DNA of 64,000 bases from Odoribacter sp. Z80 (GCF_009935865.1 NZ_QWEL01000003.1:186001-250000); one strand, 5' to 3'. Positions 26,848 through 36,320 are shown, counted from the stretch's first letter. Program-made: numbers and translations. Notes: generated by a model from the sequence alone, not told the origin.

Positions 26848-28780
26848 TTCGCTTCAATTTTTCATTCAAGCGCGTACGGACTTTGACGAGTGTATTTTTT
26901 TTCTTCATCCAGTCCAATAATTCATCCATATCGCCTCTGTTCTGGCATTCCAGTATTTTATCGTCTGCTTCCCAGCACATGATTTCAATCCGGCGCATTT
27001 TATAATTATCCACGATCTTCGGAAGTAATGCCGCCAACAGCATCTCTTCAGTCCGGAAAGAAGTTTCTCTGACGGTCCATATTTTGCTCAATTCATAAGG
27101 TTCACTCAAAATATCAGCCACAATTGCACTGATCTCCGGATCCGGGTGTCCAATGAAATATTTGGCCGGAATAAAACCTTCAGACCGGAAATTGCGGCGA
27201 TATTCGCTTTGTATCTCCCTGAAACGGGGATTTAACATAAGCAACTCATCTTCCGCCAACTCGCTGATAATGTACTCTCCCACACTGACCGAATAAGTAG
27301 CTCCTTCTTGTTTCTCCTCATAAAACTCCAGACTGCCGAATAATAACAGGTAGCGGATCAGCATCATTTCTTCCGTTTCACAAGAAGTGACATCGTAAGC
27401 CTTTGAACGTTCTGAAATCACAACAGAAGGCTGTTGTTCCGCTATCTTATAAGGAAGCGGTGCAGCAGATTCCCCATTTTTTACCTTTCGAATCCGGGCA
27501 ATCTCATTGTATAACACCTTCTCCTCCACTTTCATTCGGCTGGCAGTCTCCTGCACATATACCGAACGGGTAATATTGTCCGGAATCAGAGAAATACTTT
27601 TAACGATATCGGTAATCAGTTTTGCCCGTTCAATGGGGTCATTCCCGGCTTGCTCCAGCAGCAATTTCGTTTTAAAATGGATAAAGTCGGTTTCATGATC
27701 AGTGATATACTCCAAGACTTCGGTAGCTGTGTGAGACTGAGCAAAAGAATCCGGGTCTTCACCTTCCGGCAGGGAAACCACCCTAACGTTTAATCCCTCT
27801 TCCAACACCAAATCAATCCCCCTTAAAGAAGCCTTTATCCCGGCGGCATCCCCGTCATAAATAATCGTCACATTGGAAGTTAACCTTCGGATAAGCCGGA
27901 TTTGTTCGACAGTAAGGGATGTTCCGGAAGAAGCCACCGTATTTTCTATTCCTTTCTGATGGAAGGAAATCACATCGAGATACCCTTCCACAAGGTAACA
28001 CCGATTATGTTGTACAATGCTTCTTTTGGCAAAAAAGATTCCGTAAAGGGTACGGCTCTTGTGATAAATTTCCGATTCCGGAGAATTGAGGTATTTGGCA
28101 CTTTTTTTATCGTTGGTCATGATACGACCACCGAAGGCAATAATCTTACCGGCCAAATCCCGTACCGGAAACATAACCCTGGCGCGAAACCGGTCAAACA
28201 GTCCCCGATCCGATTCTATGGTCAGCCCTGTCTTTACCAGGAAGTCTTGCTTATATCCTTTTTGTAAAGCAGACTTCGTAAAACCATCCCACACTTCGGG
28301 ACAATATCCCAATCCAAATTTCCGGATGGTTTCATCATCCAATCCCCTCTGACGGAAATACCCCAAACCGACCGATTGCCCTTCATCTGTATGCCACAAT
28401 TGGTCCACAAAAAATTCCTCCGCATAATTCGTGACTATCAGCATACTCTCCCGTTCCGATTTTTCCTGTCTTTCCTGTTCGGAGAGTTCCTTTTCCTCTA
28501 TGATGATATTGTATTTGGCAGCCAGCCAGCGTAACGCCTCTACATACGATAACTGTTCATGTTCCATGATGAAATTCACGGCATTTCCACCCTTACCACA
28601 CCCAAAGCATTTATAAATTCCCTTGGCCGGAGAAACTGTGAACGACCCTGTTTTTTCATTATGAAACGGACAACAACCCACATAATTCACTCCCCGCTTT
28701 TTTAAACTCACAAAATCGGAAACAACCTCATAAATATCAGCTGTATCAAAAATTTTTTGTATGGTCGTCTGGTCAATCAT
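26840..28780 (-). CDS. dnaG: DNA primase
   Basis: Makes RNA primers for replication. The CHC2 zinc finger is at residues 37-61 (C37-PF-H40 and C58-FG-C61), the catalytic core follows, and the Toprim domain has VEGYLDVISFHQKG and YDGDAAGIKA. The C-terminal region would bind DnaB helicase. I chose ATG 28780 (MIDQTTIQKIFDTADI); the longer frame extends through a predicted -7 element. 646 residues is normal. Confidence 0.97.
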   Translation of the reverse strand: MIDQTTIQKIFDTADIYEVVSDFVSLKKRGVNYVGCCPFHNEKTGSFTVSPAKGIYKCFGCGKGGNAVNFIMEHEQLSYVEALRWLAAKYNIIIEEKELSEQERQEKSERESMLIVTNYAEEFFVDQLWHTDEGQSVGLGYFRQRGLDDETIRKFGLGYCPEVWDGFTKSALQKGYKQDFLVKTGLTIESDRGLFDRFRARVMFPVRDLAGKIIAFGGRIMTNDKKSAKYLNSPESEIYHKSRTLYGIFFAKRSIVQHNRCYLVEGYLDVISFHQKGIENTVASSGTSLTVEQIRLIRRLTSNVTIIYDGDAAGIKASLRGIDLVLEEGLNVRVVSLPEGEDPDSFAQSHTATEVLEYITDHETDFIHFKTKLLLEQAGNDPIERAKLITDIVKSISLIPDNITRSVYVQETASRMKVEEKVLYNEIARIRKVKNGESAAPLPYKIAEQQPSVVISERSKAYDVTSCETEEMMLIRYLLLFGSLEFYEEKQEGATYSVSVGEYIISELAEDELLMLNPRFREIQSEYRRNFRSEGFIPAKYFIGHPDPEISAIVADILSEPYELSKIWTVRETSFRTEEMLLAALLPKIVDNYKMRRIEIMCWEADDKILECQNRGDMDELLDWMKKKNTLVKVRTRLNEKLKRTI

Positions 28781-28784
28781 GCAA

Positions 28785-28792
28785 CAAAAATA
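28785..28792 (-). promoter_or_regulatory. -7 element of dnaG
   Basis: Minus-strand TATTTTTG matches TAnnTTTG, only 4 nt before the dnaG ATG, which implies a very short leader. No -33 TTTG at normal spacing; AT-rich context makes chance matches likelier. Confidence 0.35.
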
Positions 28793-28917
28793 CAAAAACA
28801 AATATTGATAGTATATTTCATACATATATAAATAAAAACTTTTCAGGTCCATTTTTATAAGATATCTTACCTAAATATTTTTAACAAGATTTCAATTTCA
28901 TTTTGGCACGATTTTTG

Positions 28918-28925
28918 TACTTTTG
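28918..28925 (+). promoter_or_regulatory. -7 element of the TetR gene
   Basis: TACTTTTG matches TAnnTTTG exactly, 85 nt before the chosen ATG. A long-frame ATG at 28903 lies upstream of this element and so is unlikely to be used. Confidence 0.45.
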
Positions 28926-29010
28926 CGATTCGCGGAAACACTTCACACGGATTTCGTTTCCATATATTGTTCGTACAAGATATAGAAAACTAAAATGTGT
29001 ACTAATTTAT

Positions 29011-29649
29011 ATGACAGAAAGTGAATTCTACCGGACAAAAGAAGAATTACTGGAAAATATTTCGGAATTATTCCTGAAATACGGTCTGCGCAGTACTTCT
29101 ATGGATGATATTTGTTCACATTTAAAAATTTCAAAAAAGACTTTATATCAATTTTTCAGCAACAAAGACGACCTGGTAGAACAAGTGCTGTTACAACGCA
29201 GAGATAGCCGGCGGATTCAGAAAGACCTGGAACAACTGAAACAACATAATTCCATAGAAATCATGCTATCCATCCGGGACCACATCATTACCAGCCTGAA
29301 CAGCCAAATGCCAGCCAATCTTTTCGATCTGAAAAAATATCATCCGGATATTTATCAACGGGTAAACGAAAAGGACCAGATATTCATTCAGAATCTGTTC
29401 CATGAAGTGATTGAAAAAGGCATTCGTGAAAGTTACTTTCGAAACGATATTCACCGGGAAGTACAGGTATATCTGTTTGTGAAGCAAATGGCCTTTCTGG
29501 GAGAACCGGAACTGATGAGTGAAATCAAATATCCGCTCGACATCATTGTTTCCACCATTGTAGAAAATGTGATCCGCAGTTTTGCCACCCCCCGAGGGAT
29601 AGAAGAATTAGAAAAATTACTTAATAAAACAAAAAAATATACAATATAA
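29011..29649 (+). CDS. TetR-family transcriptional regulator
   Basis: 212-residue regulator. The N-terminal TetR DNA-binding domain is clear: FLKYGLRSTSMDDICSHLKISKKTLYQFFSNKDDLVEQVL at about residues 19-58, with the helix-turn-helix around DICSHLKISKKTLYQFF. The C-terminal ligand/dimer domain is divergent. It precedes the tolC-like, adaptor and RND genes of the second pump operon on the same strand, and a palindrome lies in the intervening spacer, so it is probably their local repressor; the ligand is unknown. The start MTESEFYRTKEELLENI is preferred because the -7 element lies between it and the longer start. Confidence 0.92.
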   Translation: MTESEFYRTKEELLENISELFLKYGLRSTSMDDICSHLKISKKTLYQFFSNKDDLVEQVLLQRRDSRRIQKDLEQLKQHNSIEIMLSIRDHIITSLNSQMPANLFDLKKYHPDIYQRVNEKDQIFIQNLFHEVIEKGIRESYFRNDIHREVQVYLFVKQMAFLGEPELMSEIKYPLDIIVSTIVENVIRSFATPRGIEELEKLLNKTKKYTI

Positions 29650-29694
29650 ATTTGTAATAAAATAAGGAACGGAATAGCCCTAAAATAGTGGCAT

Positions 29695-29720
29695 ACAATT
29701 TGTAGGCTACAAGATATTGT
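29695..29720. promoter_or_regulatory. palindromic operator candidate before the second RND operon
   Basis: Core TTGTAG-G-CTACAA (29700-29712) flanked by ACAAT and ATTGT, which extends the two-fold symmetry. It is the only clear palindrome in the 113-nt spacer after the tetR gene and is of the size TetR dimers bind. Confidence 0.5.
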
Positions 29721-29762
29721 AAAAAATAGGAAAATAAATATAAAATCAATAATTAAAACAGA

Positions 29763-31052
29763 ATGAAAAGAGGAGTATTAATCACATTCATGGCAATTCT
29801 TATTCCCTGGTTGCTGCAAGCACAGGAAACCCCCAATGAACCTCAAAATCTGTCATTGGAGCAAGCCGTCACTTTTGCTGTAAAATACAACAAGGAACTG
29901 CAGGTTTCCCAGAAAAATATAGAATTGAGGAACAAAATGGTTACGGAAGCTATTTCACAAGGCTTACCCCAAATTAACGCAGGTCTGGATTACGTTACCT
30001 ACTTCGGAAAGAAGATGGACATTATGGGCAGTTCCATGGATATGTCCTCATCCACTTTAAACGGTAGTATTTCGCAATTGCTTTTCAGCGGACAATGGAT
30101 TCTGGGTATTCAAACCAGTAAAATTGCCAAGCAGATCGCTGCGCAAGAAGTAGATTTAACCGAACTGGACATTAAAGAAACGGTATACAATTCCTATTAT
30201 ACGATCCTGGCCAGTGAGCGCCTCATGGAAATTGTAAAGGAAAACCTGGAGAATATGAATAAAATCCAGGCACATACCGAGAATATGTACAAAGCAGGTA
30301 CGGCAGAAATCACCGATGTAGACCAAATCCGCATTACGGTGGGACAATTGAAAAACAGTTTGCTGGTTATGCAACGAACGGTGGACGTTAACTATAATCT
30401 GCTCCGCCTCCAACTTGGATTACAAGCCGGAACCCCCATTACCCTGACCGATGCTTTTGAAAAATTTCTGGAGGAAGGCAGTTTTCTCCAACTGGCTCTC
30501 CAACCGTTTGACCTGAACAAAAATACACAATATCAGCTGATGCAAACCCAGGAAGAGCTCCAGAAAAAAATGGTGGGTTTAAAAAAATGGGCCTATGCTC
30601 CTACTTTGTCAGCAAACTATAATTTTAACCACAAATTGCTGGCTCCGGGCTTCAATATGAGTTTAAAACATTCAGCCACATTCACATTGAACGTCCCCAT
30701 TTTCTCCGGCCTGCAACGAAAAGCACAGTTGGACCAGGAAAAAATCACCCTGGAACAGACGGTTTTAAACAAAAGCCTACTGGAAGATCAATTGTATTTA
30801 CAGGAAGAACAATACAAATTTGCCCTGAGAAATGCATTGGAAGATTATAATCTGCAAAAAGAAAACATCGAAGTAGCTAAAAAGGTATTGAACAATTACC
30901 AGTATAAATACAATGCCGGAGCTGTTTCCAGCCTGGACCTGACCCAGGCCAACAACAACTACCTGACGGCTGAAAATAACTATACTTCTGCCTGTCTGAC
31001 ATTGCTACAAGCCCAGACTCAATTGGAAAAATTGTATAACGAATTAAAATAA
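29763..31052 (+). CDS. TolC-family outer membrane protein of second RND pump
   Basis: 429-residue outer-membrane efflux protein. The signal peptide ends near LLQAQE; the mature part opens NLSLEQAVTFAVKYNKELQVSQKNIELRNKMVTEA. Two OEP repeats follow, with coiled-coil helices and the late motif KYNAGAVSSLDLTQANNNYLTAENNY. It starts the pump operon, 24 nt before the adaptor gene. Order (channel, adaptor, RND) matches the XepCAB-like pumps of Porphyromonas and other Bacteroidales. Confidence 0.93.
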   Translation: MKRGVLITFMAILIPWLLQAQETPNEPQNLSLEQAVTFAVKYNKELQVSQKNIELRNKMVTEAISQGLPQINAGLDYVTYFGKKMDIMGSSMDMSSSTLNGSISQLLFSGQWILGIQTSKIAKQIAAQEVDLTELDIKETVYNSYYTILASERLMEIVKENLENMNKIQAHTENMYKAGTAEITDVDQIRITVGQLKNSLLVMQRTVDVNYNLLRLQLGLQAGTPITLTDAFEKFLEEGSFLQLALQPFDLNKNTQYQLMQTQEELQKKMVGLKKWAYAPTLSANYNFNHKLLAPGFNMSLKHSATFTLNVPIFSGLQRKAQLDQEKITLEQTVLNKSLLEDQLYLQEEQYKFALRNALEDYNLQKENIEVAKKVLNNYQYKYNAGAVSSLDLTQANNNYLTAENNYTSACLTLLQAQTQLEKLYNELK

Positions 31053-31076
31053 GAAATAACATAAATACAAAACACA

Positions 31077-32114
31077 ATGATAAAGAACGTTATTTTATCT
31101 ACCCTTACCATTGCTGTGTTAGCCGGATGTTCCGGAAAAAAAGACGCAGAAAAAGATGCAAAAACAGTGGAAGCGATTCCGGTGAAAATACAAAAACTGG
31201 AAAAACAGAACATTGCCCGTACTCTCGACTATACAGCGAATCTGCAAGCCGACGAACAGGTTTATTACGCACCCGCTGCGGCCGGACGAATTTCAAAAAT
31301 TTATGTTGAAGTAGGCGACCGCATCAAGAAAGGACAGTTGTTGGTGGAAATGGACAGAACTAACCTGCAACAGGCTGAAGTTCAATTGAAAAACCTGGAA
31401 GCAGAATACAACCGGGCTAAAATGTTGAATGAAACTCAGAGTATCAGCAAGCAAGCATACGATGCAGCCATCACACAATATGAAGTAGCTAAAGCAAATG
31501 TGGACTTTCTGAAAGAAAATACCCAAATGCTGGCTCCTTTCAACGGTGTGGTTACCGGCAAATATTTTGAAAACGGAGAAGTATATACCGGAGCTGCTTT
31601 CGGCGGAGCTTCCAAACCTTCTATTATTGCCATTGAAAAAATCAACCCACTGAAAGCTTATGTGAATTTATCCGAACAATATTTCCTATCTGTGAAAAAA
31701 GGCACCAAAGTGGAATTGAAAAGCAGCCTTTTCCCTGACCGGGTATTTGAAGGAACTGTAAGTATTGTTTATCCGACCATTGATCCGGCTTCCCGTACTT
31801 TCACCGTAGAAGTGAAAATTCCAAACGATGACGAATCCTTACGTCCGGGTATGTACGGAACCATTAATTTCTTCATCGGTAACACGGAAACTGTTGTGGC
31901 TCCGGCTATTGCCGTACTGAAATTACAGGGAGCAAATGACCGTTACGTATTCGTGAACAAAGATGGGAAAGCCAAACGTGTACCTGTGATATTGGGCAAG
32001 CGCTTTGAGGATAAAGTAGAATTAATCAGCGACCAGATTCAGGAAGGGGATGAGTTGATTGTTGTCGGTCAGGGACGCTTAGTAGACGGCTCTCCCGTAT
32101 CAGTTACCCGATAA
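31077..32114 (+). CDS. RND adaptor lipoprotein of second pump
   Basis: 345-residue membrane fusion protein. The lipobox LAGC places the lipidated Cys at C18, followed by a Lys/Asp-rich linker. A lipoyl half (AAAGRISKIYVEVGDRIKKGQLLVEMDRTNLQQAE), a hairpin, the return strand LAPFNGVVTGKY, a barrel and a membrane-proximal domain ending VGQGRLVDGSPVSVTR complete the fold. 80 nt separate it from the RND gene, and this spacer can form a stem-loop. Confidence 0.95.
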   Translation: MIKNVILSTLTIAVLAGCSGKKDAEKDAKTVEAIPVKIQKLEKQNIARTLDYTANLQADEQVYYAPAAAGRISKIYVEVGDRIKKGQLLVEMDRTNLQQAEVQLKNLEAEYNRAKMLNETQSISKQAYDAAITQYEVAKANVDFLKENTQMLAPFNGVVTGKYFENGEVYTGAAFGGASKPSIIAIEKINPLKAYVNLSEQYFLSVKKGTKVELKSSLFPDRVFEGTVSIVYPTIDPASRTFTVEVKIPNDDESLRPGMYGTINFFIGNTETVVAPAIAVLKLQGANDRYVFVNKDGKAKRVPVILGKRFEDKVELISDQIQEGDELIVVGQGRLVDGSPVSVTR

Positions 32115-32121
32115 TCCCTTT

Positions 32122-32163
32122 AATTTATCCTTACGGTCTCCAAAAACCGTAAAGCCATAAATT
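32122..32163 (+). repeat. intercistronic stem-loop between adaptor and RND genes
   Basis: Outer arms AATTTAT/ATAAATT and inner arms TTACGG/CCGTAA pair with a 2-nt/4-nt interior loop and a 10-nt apical loop. No T-run follows, so it is more likely to affect mRNA processing or differential expression than full termination. Confidence 0.5.
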
Positions 32164-32194
32164 ATAAAATAACAGTCTTATAAATTAAAAGAAT

Positions 32195-35100
32195 ATGAGT
32201 ATATACAATACAGCGGTCAATAAGCCCATTTCCACCCTCATGGTATTTATAGCCATTATGGTATTGGGTATTGCCTCTTATATACAGTTGCCGGTGGACC
32301 AGTACCCGAAAATGGACCCGCCTTATATTACGGTGATGGCAACTTATCCGGGAGCCAATGCCTCGGATATTGAAGAAAACGTAGCAAAGATTCTGGAGGA
32401 CCAGTTAAACTCTGTAGATAATCTGAAAGAAATGACCTCTACTTCCTATGACAACCTGGCGGTTATCTCCTTGGAATTTGAATGGGAAGTCAATCTGGAT
32501 GAAGCCTCCAACGATGTGCGCGATGCCGTGGATAAAGCTATGCAAAACTTGCCGGACGATATTGACCGTCCGACCATCATGCGTTTCAATACGTCTATGA
32601 TGCCTATCCTGATTTATGCGGTGACAGCCGATGAATCTTACCCCGGTATCGACAAAATCCTGGATGATAAATTAATCACCCGCTTGAACCGTGTAGACGG
32701 AGTTGCTTCCGTCATTGTTGCCGGTTCCCCGCAACGGGTGGTATATGTGGACCTGGACCCCAATCAGCTTGACGCCTATAATCTGACACTGGAACAAATC
32801 GGTAACAAGATTCTGGCAGAAAATAAAGATGTCTCTTCCGGTAGTGTGAAAATGGGTGAAATGGACTACACCCTGCGCGTTGAAGGTGAATTCGAAGAAA
32901 GTGCCCAAATCAAAGATATTGTTTTGGGAACACAAAACGACAAAACCATTTTTCTGCACGATGTAGCCCGTGTAAGAGACACCATCAAGGACATTACCCT
33001 GGAACAAACCATTAACCGGGGAAAAGGAGGCGTTTTATTGATTACAAAACAAACCGACGCCAACGCCGTAGCTGTGGCAAAACAAGCAAAAAAAGAACTG
33101 GAATTAGCCCAGAAAGAATTGCCGCCCGACATTAAATTTCAAATCATCTCGGATAATTCAGACTTTATTGTCAAGTCCATCAACAATCTTCAGGAAACAT
33201 TGATGTATGCCCTAATCTTCGTCGTCTTAGTGGTATTTCTGTTCCTGGGGCGCTGGCGGGCCACTTTTATTATCGCTCTGACTATCCCGATTTCATTGAT
33301 TGTAGCTTTCATTTATCTGTTTGCGACAGGCGAATCACTGAATGTTATCTCACTGTCTTCGCTTTCTATTGCCATCGGTATGGTTGTGGACGATGCCATT
33401 GTTGTTCTGGAGAACATCACCAAACACATTGACCGGGGCAGCCGTCCGCGCGAAGCTGCCAAATACGGGACAAATGAAGTATGGCTGTCGGTTATTGTTA
33501 CCACGCTGGTTACAGTAGCTGTATTCTTCCCCTTAACTTTGGTGACCGGAATGACAGGTATTTTGTTTAAACAATTGGGTTGGATTGTATGTATCACTGT
33601 TTGTACGTCCACTGTAACGGCTATTTCATTGACCCCCATGCTCTGTTCCCAGATCATGAGAATTCAGGAAAAAACCACTAACGGCAAATTCAGTTTCTAT
33701 CATTTCGTATCTACCCAGCTTGACCATCTGGACGCTTTCTATGAAAAACTGATCCGGTGGGTACTTTATCATAAAACAGTTGTCATCTGTTTGATGCTCG
33801 CTTTGTTTGTCGGTTCATTCTTTTTACTCAGATTCATCAAAACCGACTTCATGCCCCAAAATGACCAAAGTTCTATGAACGTCTATGTCAAGATGCAATC
33901 CGGGCAGCGGGTGGAAGTAACCAAAAATGTAGCTTTGCAAATTGATTCCGTTATTCGCTCCCAGATTCCGGAAATTACCATCATAAACCTCTCCTATGGT
34001 AGTGAGGAAGAAGCTTCTTTTGCTTCCATGATGAACAGCACCGGTAATAACATTCTGAATATGCGTATACGTACGGTAGACATTAAAGAACGCAACCGAA
34101 GCATATTTGAAATTGCCGATCAGGTGCGCGGAATCCTGAAAAGTTTCCCCGATGTTCTGCAATACACTGTCAGTACTTCTTCCAGTGGCGGTTCTATGGG
34201 CGGAAACTCCGTAGACATTGAAATTATGGGTCATGATTTCAATACCACGACCCGTTTGGCTCACAGCATTGCCCAGCAAGCCCGTAACATCCCAGGTGCT
34301 GAAGATATTAAAATCAGCCGGGATGAAGATAAATCGGAGTTGCAGGTCGTTCTTGACCAGGACAAACTGGCCCGCCACGGTCTGACCACCAGCCAGGTAG
34401 GTAGTTATCTGCGTAACCGTATCTATGGATTCAGAAACAGTAAATTCAAAGAAAACGGAGAGGAGTATGACATTATTGTCCGTTTGGATGAAAAATACCG
34501 TTCTTCCCTGACTGAAGTGGAAAATATCCAACTGATTGACGGACACGGTCAAAAAATACGTCTGAAAGAATTAGGCGAAATCAAGGAATATTTCTCTCCA
34601 CCTAATATCGAACGTAAAAGTAAACAGCGTTTGCTGAAAGTATCCATTACTCCGGCAGCCGGTGTCGCCCTTGGAGATATTGCCCTCGGAGCACAAAACA
34701 TCATCAACAACATGGAGGATGTACCTCAGGATGTCACCATGTATATCGGAGGTAGTTATGAAGATCAGCAGGAATCTTTCTCTTCTCTGGTGTGGTTATT
34801 GTTATTATCGCTGATGTTGGTCTACATTGTGATGGCTGCTCAGTTCGAATCTTTCAAAATGCCGGTTATCATCATGCTGGCTATTCCGTTCGCCTTCACC
34901 GGTGTTATTCTGGCATTGCTGATCACCAACACTACATTAAGTATTGTTGCGGCCCTTGGAGCAGTTATGTTGGTAGGTATTGTAACTAAAAACGGTATCG
35001 TACTTATCGACTTTATCAACCTGATGCGGGAACGGGGAGTACGCTTGTATGACGCCATCGCACAAGCTTGCCGCTCTCGTCTGCGTCCGGTGTTGATGAC

Positions 35101-35356
35101 CTCTCTGACCACAATCCTGGGTATGGTGCCGATGGCTATCAGTGCCGGAGAAGGTTCCGAAACCTGGCGTCCTATGGGGGTTGCCGTAATCGGCGGTATG
35201 GTGTTCTCTACAATCATCACGATGATTATCGTTCCTGCTGCTTATGCTGCCATGGATAAGAGCGGTAGCCGGAATAAGAAAAAAGCACTTGAAAAACAAT
35301 TCAAGTTTATGAGTGATTTCGATCCGGAAAGAGACCTACCCCAAAAAAGTAATTGA
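32195..35356 (+). CDS. RND multidrug efflux transporter (HAE1 family)
   Basis: 1053-residue AcrB-type pump. The proton relay is complete: Asp pair at residues 399-400 in GMVVDDAIVVLENI, and Lys932 in GIVTKNGIVLIDF, equal to AcrB D407/D408 and K940. Twelve helices and two large periplasmic loops fit the family. It is the pump of the TetR-linked operon. Comparison with the two RND proteins of the hybrid operon, where Asn replaces one Asp and the Lys, shows that they belong to a different subclade. Confidence 0.97.
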   Translation: MSIYNTAVNKPISTLMVFIAIMVLGIASYIQLPVDQYPKMDPPYITVMATYPGANASDIEENVAKILEDQLNSVDNLKEMTSTSYDNLAVISLEFEWEVNLDEASNDVRDAVDKAMQNLPDDIDRPTIMRFNTSMMPILIYAVTADESYPGIDKILDDKLITRLNRVDGVASVIVAGSPQRVVYVDLDPNQLDAYNLTLEQIGNKILAENKDVSSGSVKMGEMDYTLRVEGEFEESAQIKDIVLGTQNDKTIFLHDVARVRDTIKDITLEQTINRGKGGVLLITKQTDANAVAVAKQAKKELELAQKELPPDIKFQIISDNSDFIVKSINNLQETLMYALIFVVLVVFLFLGRWRATFIIALTIPISLIVAFIYLFATGESLNVISLSSLSIAIGMVVDDAIVVLENITKHIDRGSRPREAAKYGTNEVWLSVIVTTLVTVAVFFPLTLVTGMTGILFKQLGWIVCITVCTSTVTAISLTPMLCSQIMRIQEKTTNGKFSFYHFVSTQLDHLDAFYEKLIRWVLYHKTVVICLMLALFVGSFFLLRFIKTDFMPQNDQSSMNVYVKMQSGQRVEVTKNVALQIDSVIRSQIPEITIINLSYGSEEEASFASMMNSTGNNILNMRIRTVDIKERNRSIFEIADQVRGILKSFPDVLQYTVSTSSSGGSMGGNSVDIEIMGHDFNTTTRLAHSIAQQARNIPGAEDIKISRDEDKSELQVVLDQDKLARHGLTTSQVGSYLRNRIYGFRNSKFKENGEEYDIIVRLDEKYRSSLTEVENIQLIDGHGQKIRLKELGEIKEYFSPPNIERKSKQRLLKVSITPAAGVALGDIALGAQNIINNMEDVPQDVTMYIGGSYEDQQESFSSLVWLLLLSLMLVYIVMAAQFESFKMPVIIMLAIPFAFTGVILALLITNTTLSIVAALGAVMLVGIVTKNGIVLIDFINLMRERGVRLYDAIAQACRSRLRPVLMTSLTTILGMVPMAISAGEGSETWRPMGVAVIGGMVFSTIITMIIVPAAYAAMDKSGSRNKKKALEKQFKFMSDFDPERDLPQKSN

Positions 35357-35365
35357 CCATTCCAA

Positions 35366-35405
35366 ATTTACGATAACAGATTTTAACCGGTCTGTTATCG
35401 TAAAT
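35366..35405. repeat. 15-bp perfect stem-loop after the RND gene
   Basis: ATTTACGATAACAGA and TCTGTTATCGTAAAT, with a 10-nt loop, lie 10 nt after the RND stop and 22 nt before the PII-like gene. No T-run follows (CATAAATC). It may partly terminate transcription or protect the 3' end of the pump mRNA. Confidence 0.6.
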
Positions 35406-35427
35406 CATAAATCAAAAAGCAATCAAA

Positions 35428-35724
35428 ATGAAGAAAGCAGTATTTATTACATACAACCAGGCTTTAACAGAAAGGGTGGCTTATATCCTCGAAAAACTGC
35501 AAATCCGTGGATTCACCCAATGGCCTTTAATTAACGGGGCGGGAACGACTGACGGTGAACCCCGTATGGGAAGCCACACATGGCCGGAAATGAACTCGGC
35601 CACCCTCACCATCGTAGATGAAGAAATGGTACCTCTTCTTTTAAAATACGTGAAAAAGTTGGATGAAGTAAACAAAGAGAACGGTATCCGGGCTTTTGTC
35701 TGGGACATTACGGACATGTATTGA
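35428..35724 (+). CDS. small PII-like protein encoded behind the RND pump
   Basis: 98-residue soluble protein (KKAVFITYNQALTERVAYILEKLQIRGFTQWPLINGAG, then LTIVDEEMVPLLLKYVKKLDE). The beta-alpha-beta pattern with a long loop between strands suggests a ferredoxin-like/PII-like fold, as in small proteins encoded next to RND pumps (for example DUF3240). This fold assignment is inference. Its place after channel, adaptor and pump suggests a cytosolic modulator or sensor for the pump. A strong terminator follows, so it is the last gene of the operon. Confidence 0.75.
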   Translation: MKKAVFITYNQALTERVAYILEKLQIRGFTQWPLINGAGTTDGEPRMGSHTWPEMNSATLTIVDEEMVPLLLKYVKKLDEVNKENGIRAFVWDITDMY

Positions 35725-35749
35725 TTATCCATACCGGGAAATGACAAAG

Positions 35750-35786
35750 AAAGTGCTGACAGTCTCCGACAGTCAGCACTTTTTTT
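35750..35786 (+). terminator. rho-independent terminator of the second pump operon
   Basis: AAAGTGCTGAC and GTCAGCACTTT, 11-bp stem with an 11-nt loop, followed by a run of T. It lies 25 nt after the PII-like gene stop. Confidence 0.9.
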
Positions 35787-35855
35787 ACGGCCTCTGGACA
35801 AGAAAAGAAGTTTTATTATTACTTTTACCTCTGGAAATCATTAATTGCCTCTACC

Positions 35856-36320
35856 ATGGAAGACCGTATTCAAAAAGCTGTCGAACTCTTTAAACAAGGT
35901 TACAATTGTTCACAATCCATATGTGCAGCTTTTGCAGATATGTATGGTTATACAGAAGAACAGGCACTCCGTATGTCGGCTTCTTTCGGAGGAGGAATCG
36001 GCCGGATGCGAATGACCTGCGGTGCTGCCTGCGGTATGTTTATATTAGCCGGATTAGAAACCGGATGTACAGATGGCAAAGATAAAGATGGCAAAGAAGC
36101 AAACTACAGACTTGTACAACAATTGGCCGATGAGTTTGCCCACCGAAACGGTTCTTTAATCTGTGCGGAATTATTAGGATTAAGCAAAAAAAAACATGAC
36201 GACCCTGTACCAGAAGCCAGGACGCAGGAATATTACAAAAAACGTCCCTGTACCAAAACCATAGAAGAAGCTGCCCGTATCTGGGTCCAATACCTCAAAT
36301 CTTCTTCCAACGGGCAATAA
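35856..36320 (+). CDS. C_GCAxxG_C_C family protein
   Basis: 154-residue cytosolic protein of the C_GCAxxG_C_C family, a presumed redox or metal protein of unknown reaction. The family Cys pattern is visible: GYNCSQSICAAF, then TCGAACGMFILAGLETGC, C at NGSLICAELLG and C in KKRPCTKTI. Six or seven Cys in all could hold an Fe-S centre or metal, which is inference. It is a single gene between a terminator and the YitT gene. Confidence 0.85.
   Translation: MEDRIQKAVELFKQGYNCSQSICAAFADMYGYTEEQALRMSASFGGGIGRMRMTCGAACGMFILAGLETGCTDGKDKDGKEANYRLVQQLADEFAHRNGSLICAELLGLSKKKHDDPVPEARTQEYYKKRPCTKTIEEAARIWVQYLKSSSNGQ

Noticed and set aside
28903-29010. Longer N-terminus for the TetR regulator
   Set aside because: The predicted -7 element lies inside this stretch, and the TetR domain begins after the later ATG.
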